Positions 60,720-64,000 of a stretch of DNA of 64,000 bases are shown here, in pieces; position 1 is the stretch's first letter; each line of letters begins with the position of its first letter. Location: NCBI RefSeq assembly GCF_013389455.1, contig NZ_CP058278.1, positions 3,596,001-3,660,000 on the forward strand. Reading direction: 5' to 3'. The notes beneath the pieces were generated by a model that had not been told where the DNA came from, did not search any database, and was given only the letters and a program-made list of their open reading frames with translations. Position numbers and translations under genes: made by a program. Origin of the DNA: Flavobacterium inviolabile (GTDB lineage: Bacteria; Bacteroidota; Bacteroidia; Flavobacteriales; Flavobacteriaceae).

Positions 60720-61361
60720 TTAGTTTTTATCTTCCAGTAAAGGCACGAAACGGAAATCGCCGAATTCGTGTTTTTCAAACTGTGTTTCATTTTTGCGGAT
60801 CAGCAGCGTCATGACCTGAACATCTTCGCCCAAAGGAATTACCAGCCTTCCGCCTATTTTTAACTGTGCCATTAAAGGCTGCGGAATAAACGGCGCTCCG
60901 GCAGTTACGATAATACTGTCAAAAGGTGCAAAATTAGGCAGCCCTTTATAGCCGTCGCCAAACGACAAATGTTTCGGACGCATTCCCAGTTTTGGCAGCA
61001 ATAACGAAGTGGTTTTAAACAGTTCGTTCTGACGCTCCACGCTGAACACTTTGGCACCCATCGTACACAAAACAGCCGTCTGATAGCCGGAACCGGTACC
61101 GATTTCCAATACCTTATCGTCTTTTTTCACCTGTAATAATTCCGACTGAAAAGCTACCGTATAGGGCTGCGAAATCGTCTGCCCGGCACCAATCGGGAAA
61201 GCTTTGTCCTGATAGGCAAAATCTTCAAAACTGGAGTTTAAAAATAAGTGTCTCGGAATTTTCTTGATGGCATCCAATACGTTTCTGTCCGTGATACCTT
61301 TCTGTTGTAAAACGGTTACTAACTGATTACGAAGTCCTTGATGTTTGGCAGTATCTTTCAA
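60720..61361 (-). CDS. pcm: Protein-L-isoaspartate O-methyltransferase
   Basis: A 213-residue methyltransferase that methylates isoaspartyl residues of damaged proteins, allowing repair. It has the PCMT marks: FAYQDKAFPIGAGQTISQPY, the SAM site VLEIGTGSGYQTAVL, FSVERQNELF and VTAGAPFIPQPLMAQLKIGGRLVIP (read in parts). The start is a TTG at 61361; no in-frame ATG exists just upstream and MKDTAKHQGLRNQL-type N-termini are normal. Length matches the family. Confidence 0.93.
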   Translation of the reverse strand: MKDTAKHQGLRNQLVTVLQQKGITDRNVLDAIKKIPRHLFLNSSFEDFAYQDKAFPIGAGQTISQPYTVAFQSELLQVKKDDKVLEIGTGSGYQTAVLCTMGAKVFSVERQNELFKTTSLLLPKLGMRPKHLSFGDGYKGLPNFAPFDSIIVTAGAPFIPQPLMAQLKIGGRLVIPLGEDVQVMTLLIRKNETQFEKHEFGDFRFVPLLEDKN

Positions 61362-61505
61362 TTTTATGGCAATTAATTATCGGTAAAAATAGCAAACAAA
61401 TTTACAATTTGAAATCCATCATCTGAAATTATTAACAGCCTATTTCGCTTTAAAAAATCATCCAACTTTTGAATTTGAAATATAAGATTTTAAATCTAAA
61501 TGGTT

Positions 61506-61513
61506 TATTTTTG
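61506..61513 (+). promoter_or_regulatory. Promoter -7 element of the Gfo/Idh operon
   Basis: TATTTTTG is a TAnnTTTG match and ends 16 nt before the ATG at 61530. No TTTG is seen 19 nt upstream. It may drive the three genes to 63907. Confidence 0.5.
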
Positions 61514-61529
61514 TTGAAAATAGATAATC

Positions 61530-62495
61530 ATGCTAAAAGTTGGCGTATTGGGTGCCGGTCACCTTGGAAAAATACATTTGCGATTACTCAATCAATCTGA
61601 AAAATACGAATTAATAGGATTCTATGACCCGAATGCCGAAAATGCTGAAAAAGTGGCTCAGGAATTTGGTTATACAAAATTCGACTCTATAACTGCTTTA
61701 ATCAACGCTGTCGATGTAGTCGATATCGTTACGCCTACCCTTTCTCATTTTGAATGTGCCAAAGAAGCCATTGAAAACGGGAAGCATGTTTTCCTGGAAA
61801 AACCCATTGCAAACACCGTGGAAGAAGCCAATGAAATCATTGTACTGGCAAACAAATACCAGGTAAAAGGTCAGGTAGGTCATGTGGAACGCTTTAATCC
61901 GGCTTTTAAAGCGGTTAAAGATAAAATTGAAAATCCGATGTTTATCGAAACCCACCGTTTAGCCGAATTTAACCCGCGCGGTACGGATGTTCCGGTGGTG
62001 CTGGATTTAATGATCCACGATATCGATGCTATTTTAAGCGTCGTGAAATCGAAAGTAAAAAACATCAGTGCGAGCGGTGTATCGGTAATTAGTGATTCTC
62101 CGGATATTGCCAATGCCCGTATTGAATTTGAAAACGGCTGTGTGGCCAATGTCACTTCCAGTCGTATCTCGATGAAAAACATGCGTAAAGCCCGTTTTTT
62201 CCAGAAAGATGCCTATATTTCTGTGGATTACCTGGACAAAGTATGTGAAGTGGTAAAAATGAAAGATGCACCGGAAATTCCGGGTGATTTCGATATGATT
62301 TTACAAAATGCAGAAGGAGTTAAAAAACAAATCTATTACGACAATCCGTCTGTAGTACAAAACAATGCTATTTTAGACGAATTGGAAACATTTGCCGATG
62401 CCATCAACAACAATACAACACCAATTGTAACGTTGGAAGACGGAACGGAAGCTTTGCGTGTAGCCCACCAGATTATCAACTGTTTCGGTAACTAA
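61530..62495 (+). CDS. Gfo/Idh/MocA family oxidoreductase
   Basis: A 321-residue NAD(P)-dependent oxidoreductase. The Rossmann start GVLGAGHLGKIHLRLL, the cofactor-site VFLEKPIANTVEEAN with the conserved Lys of EKP, and the active-site HVERFNPAF and LMIHDIDAIL (Asp-x-x-x-His pattern) fit the family. Substrates are usually sugars, sugar nucleotides or biliverdin; none can be assigned. It lies 10 nt before the MscS gene, in a possible operon of three genes. Confidence 0.9.
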   Translation: MLKVGVLGAGHLGKIHLRLLNQSEKYELIGFYDPNAENAEKVAQEFGYTKFDSITALINAVDVVDIVTPTLSHFECAKEAIENGKHVFLEKPIANTVEEANEIIVLANKYQVKGQVGHVERFNPAFKAVKDKIENPMFIETHRLAEFNPRGTDVPVVLDLMIHDIDAILSVVKSKVKNISASGVSVISDSPDIANARIEFENGCVANVTSSRISMKNMRKARFFQKDAYISVDYLDKVCEVVKMKDAPEIPGDFDMILQNAEGVKKQIYYDNPSVVQNNAILDELETFADAINNNTTPIVTLEDGTEALRVAHQIINCFGN

Positions 62496-62505
62496 GCAGC
62501 AGGAC

Positions 62506-63018
62506 ATGATCGATACAGTATTATCCGATACGGAAACCCTGATTCGGTTCGCTATAATTTGCGGAGCGACCCTGCTTTTTTCGTATTTTTTCAATTTGTA
62601 TCTGAAAAGACTCATCCTTAAAAAATCCGGCATTATCGATAATGATCCTACCAATTATGTTTTTTTCAAACATTTTGCAACGGCGGTCATCTATCTTTTC
62701 GGTTTCGGATGGGCTTTACTAACACTGCCAATTGCCAAAACATACGGTCATTCATTACTTGCCGGAGCAGGTGTAACCACCCTGATTGCCGGTTTTGCCT
62801 CACAGCAGGCTCTGAGTAATATTGTAGGCGGAATTTTCATACTGATTTTCAAACCGTTCCGGGTAAACGATTATATTGAATTTCAGGGAAAATCCGGACG
62901 GGTTATGGAAGTCAACCTTCACGATACCATTATTCAGGATGATGCCGGCAATACAATAGTAATCCCGAACACATTACTATCCAACGGAATAATAACAAAC
63001 ATTAAAAAACAACCATAA
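62506..63018 (+). CDS. Minimal MscS-type mechanosensitive channel
   Basis: A 170-residue channel of the MscS family. Two to three membrane helices (about 12-30, 55-75 and the pore helix 82-112 with GHSLLAGAGVTTLIAGFASQQ and NIVGGIFILIFKPF) are followed by the beta domain (NDYIEFQGKSGRVMEVNLHDTIIQ, read in parts; NTIVIPNTLLSNG). It ends at residue 170, so the alpha/beta cytoplasmic cage of E. coli MscS (286 residues) is missing. It should open under membrane tension and release solutes. Start ATG 62506; the stop is 1 nt before the next gene. Confidence 0.9.
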   Translation: MIDTVLSDTETLIRFAIICGATLLFSYFFNLYLKRLILKKSGIIDNDPTNYVFFKHFATAVIYLFGFGWALLTLPIAKTYGHSLLAGAGVTTLIAGFASQQALSNIVGGIFILIFKPFRVNDYIEFQGKSGRVMEVNLHDTIIQDDAGNTIVIPNTLLSNGIITNIKKQP

Positions 63019-63019
63019 A

Positions 63020-63907
63020 ATGAAAAACATAGCTGTAATCGGAGCTGGAACAATGGGTAACGGAATTGCGCATACTTTTGCACAAAGCGGTTTTAAAGTA
63101 TTATTAATTGATATTTCTGAAAAATCTTTAGAAAAAGGAATGGCAACAATCGTTGGGAATTTAGACCGAATGATTGCAAAAGGAACCATTACCGAAGCCG
63201 ATAAAAAAGCAACAATTGAAAACATCATTACCTATACCGACATTGCAGACGGAGTGGTAAATGCTGATTTAGTGATAGAAGCGGCTACAGAAAATGTAAC
63301 TTTAAAGCTAAACATCTTCAAACAACTGAGTGAAGTTTGCGGTGAAAACACCATTTTAGCGTCCAATACTTCTTCTATTTCCATTACACAAATCGCTTCT
63401 GTGGTTAAAAATCCGGAGCGTGTAATCGGTATGCACTTTATGAACCCGGTGCCTATCATGAAACTGGTAGAAATCATCCGTGGTTACAATACTACAGACG
63501 AAGTGACCAAAACCATTATGGATTTATCGGTAGCTTTAGGAAAAACACCGGTTGAAGTAAACGATTATCCGGGATTTGTAGCCAACAGAATTTTAATGCC
63601 GATGATTAACGAATCTATCGAAACCTTATACAACGGTGTGGCCGGCGTACAGGAAATCGACACCGTTATGAAATTGGGAATGGCACACCCTATGGGACCA
63701 TTACAATTAGCAGATTTTATCGGTCTGGATGTTTGTCTTTCAATCTTAAACGTAATGTACGACGGATTCAAAAATCCTAAATATGCTCCGTGTCCTTTAT
63801 TGGTAAACATGGTAATGGCAGGAAAATTAGGCGTAAAATCCGGAGAAGGATTCTATGACTATTCGGAAAGCAAAAAAGCAGAGAAAGTAGCGAAAATGTT
63901 CGCATAA
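63020..63907 (+). CDS. 3-hydroxybutyryl-CoA dehydrogenase
   Basis: A 295-residue soluble NAD(P)-dependent dehydrogenase oxidising or reducing 3-hydroxyacyl-CoA at C3. Rossmann motif VIGAGTMGNGIAH (6-18), the catalytic His-Glu pair in IGMHFMNPVPIMKLVEII and NRILMPMINESIETLYNGVA of the helical domain are present, with the signature DYPGFVANRIL. Length fits the short 3-hydroxybutyryl-CoA type rather than a fused beta-oxidation enzyme. A hairpin terminator follows. Confidence 0.93.
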   Translation: MKNIAVIGAGTMGNGIAHTFAQSGFKVLLIDISEKSLEKGMATIVGNLDRMIAKGTITEADKKATIENIITYTDIADGVVNADLVIEAATENVTLKLNIFKQLSEVCGENTILASNTSSISITQIASVVKNPERVIGMHFMNPVPIMKLVEIIRGYNTTDEVTKTIMDLSVALGKTPVEVNDYPGFVANRILMPMINESIETLYNGVAGVQEIDTVMKLGMAHPMGPLQLADFIGLDVCLSILNVMYDGFKNPKYAPCPLLVNMVMAGKLGVKSGEGFYDYSESKKAEKVAKMFA

Positions 63908-63922
63908 TCACAACGATACACT

Positions 63923-63960
63923 ATTGACAATTGGTATCCGGCAGGTTATCAATTGTCAAT
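63923..63960 (+). terminator. Intrinsic terminator after the 3-hydroxybutyryl-CoA dehydrogenase gene
   Basis: ATTGACAATTG (63923-63933) pairs with CAATTGTCAAT (63950-63960); the inner part continues the stem with one mismatch to a small GGCA loop, and TTTTT follows on the plus strand. Confidence 0.8.
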
Positions 63961-63978
63961 TTTTAATTTAAACACAAA

Positions 63979-64000
63979 ATGGCGATAATAAAACCTTTTA
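63979..64000 (+). CDS. Start of a further gene, cut by the window edge (possibly a DUF1015 protein)
   Basis: An ATG at 63979 begins MAIIKPF and runs to the last base. The N-terminus MAIIKPF resembles DUF1015 proteins, which often follow this dehydrogenase in flavobacteria; that is recalled, not shown here. Only seven complete codons are visible. Confidence 0.35.

Noticed and set aside
1..64000. tRNA, rRNA, CRISPR arrays, insertion sequences, phage genes
   Set aside because: None could be recognised by eye in the gaps or repeats; a tRNA or ncRNA search was not possible here.

Overview
The window is a stretch of chromosome from a member of the Bacteroidota, almost certainly a Flavobacteriaceae species close to Flavobacterium. 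The evidence is the gene families (two type IX secretion cargo proteins, one with a type A and one with a CHU_C/type B C-terminal sorting domain; a TonB-dependent receptor with an N-terminal carboxypeptidase-like domain; 2TM-domain proteins; LytTR signalling; YARHG and OmpW proteins), the near absence of strong Shine-Dalgarno sequences, and many copies of the Bacteroidota promoter -7 element TAnnTTTG, one with a perfect TTTG-N19- upstream partner. No rRNA, tRNA, CRISPR array, insertion sequence or phage gene was seen.

Layout. 1-9000: the end of an RdgB-type pyrophosphatase, a DEAD-box RNA helicase, a small envelope-protein operon, trmH, an ECF sigma / anti-sigma / sirtuin operon, and purB. 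9000-16000: a Kef-type antiporter, guaB, HMG-CoA lyase, pyrD and dapD. 16000-32100: a surface-polysaccharide locus. Six glycosyltransferase-type genes follow dapD on the + strand (the first is a GT2-GT4 fusion 4 nt behind dapD). They converge on a seven-gene minus-strand operon for a pseudaminic-acid-type nonulosonic acid. That operon holds two fusion genes (PseG-PseH, and SpsF-type cytidylyltransferase with a class III aminotransferase), an aldo/keto reductase and a capsule-type transferase. 32100-36000: a 580-bp gap, then threonylcarbamoyl-AMP synthase, CCA-adding enzyme and heme A synthase. 35800-39750: a six-gene minus-strand operon with a LytS/LytTR two-component system, two 2TM proteins and a histidine kinase that carries its own 2TM domain. 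39800-47250: TonB receptor, small enzymes, a variant ClC channel, an HPP protein and a secreted SGNH protein. 47400-55400: a pRiA4b-like acidic protein, a nucleoid-associated protein, an Omp85-like outer-membrane protein, an ABC exporter and a large type IX cargo protein. 55400-64000: acetyltransferase, S8 protease lipoprotein, histidine phosphatase, OmpW, smpB, an XRE-Fic protein without the catalytic histidine, pcm, a Gfo/Idh oxidoreductase, a minimal MscS channel, 3-hydroxybutyryl-CoA dehydrogenase and the start of one more gene.

How the genes work together. The strongest coherent system is the nonulosonic acid operon plus the neighbouring glycosyltransferases, which should build and attach an acidic sugar to a surface glycan or glycoprotein. 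Its extra aminotransferase and reductase point to a modified sugar or an altered route. Other items worth attention are the degenerate Fic protein, the kinase-2TM fusion, the cysteine-free sirtuin, the S8 protease with a changed oxyanion-hole segment, and several promoters so close to the start codon that the mRNAs may be leaderless. Most other genes are ordinary housekeeping genes. Functions are inferred from motifs read by eye; no database search was possible.
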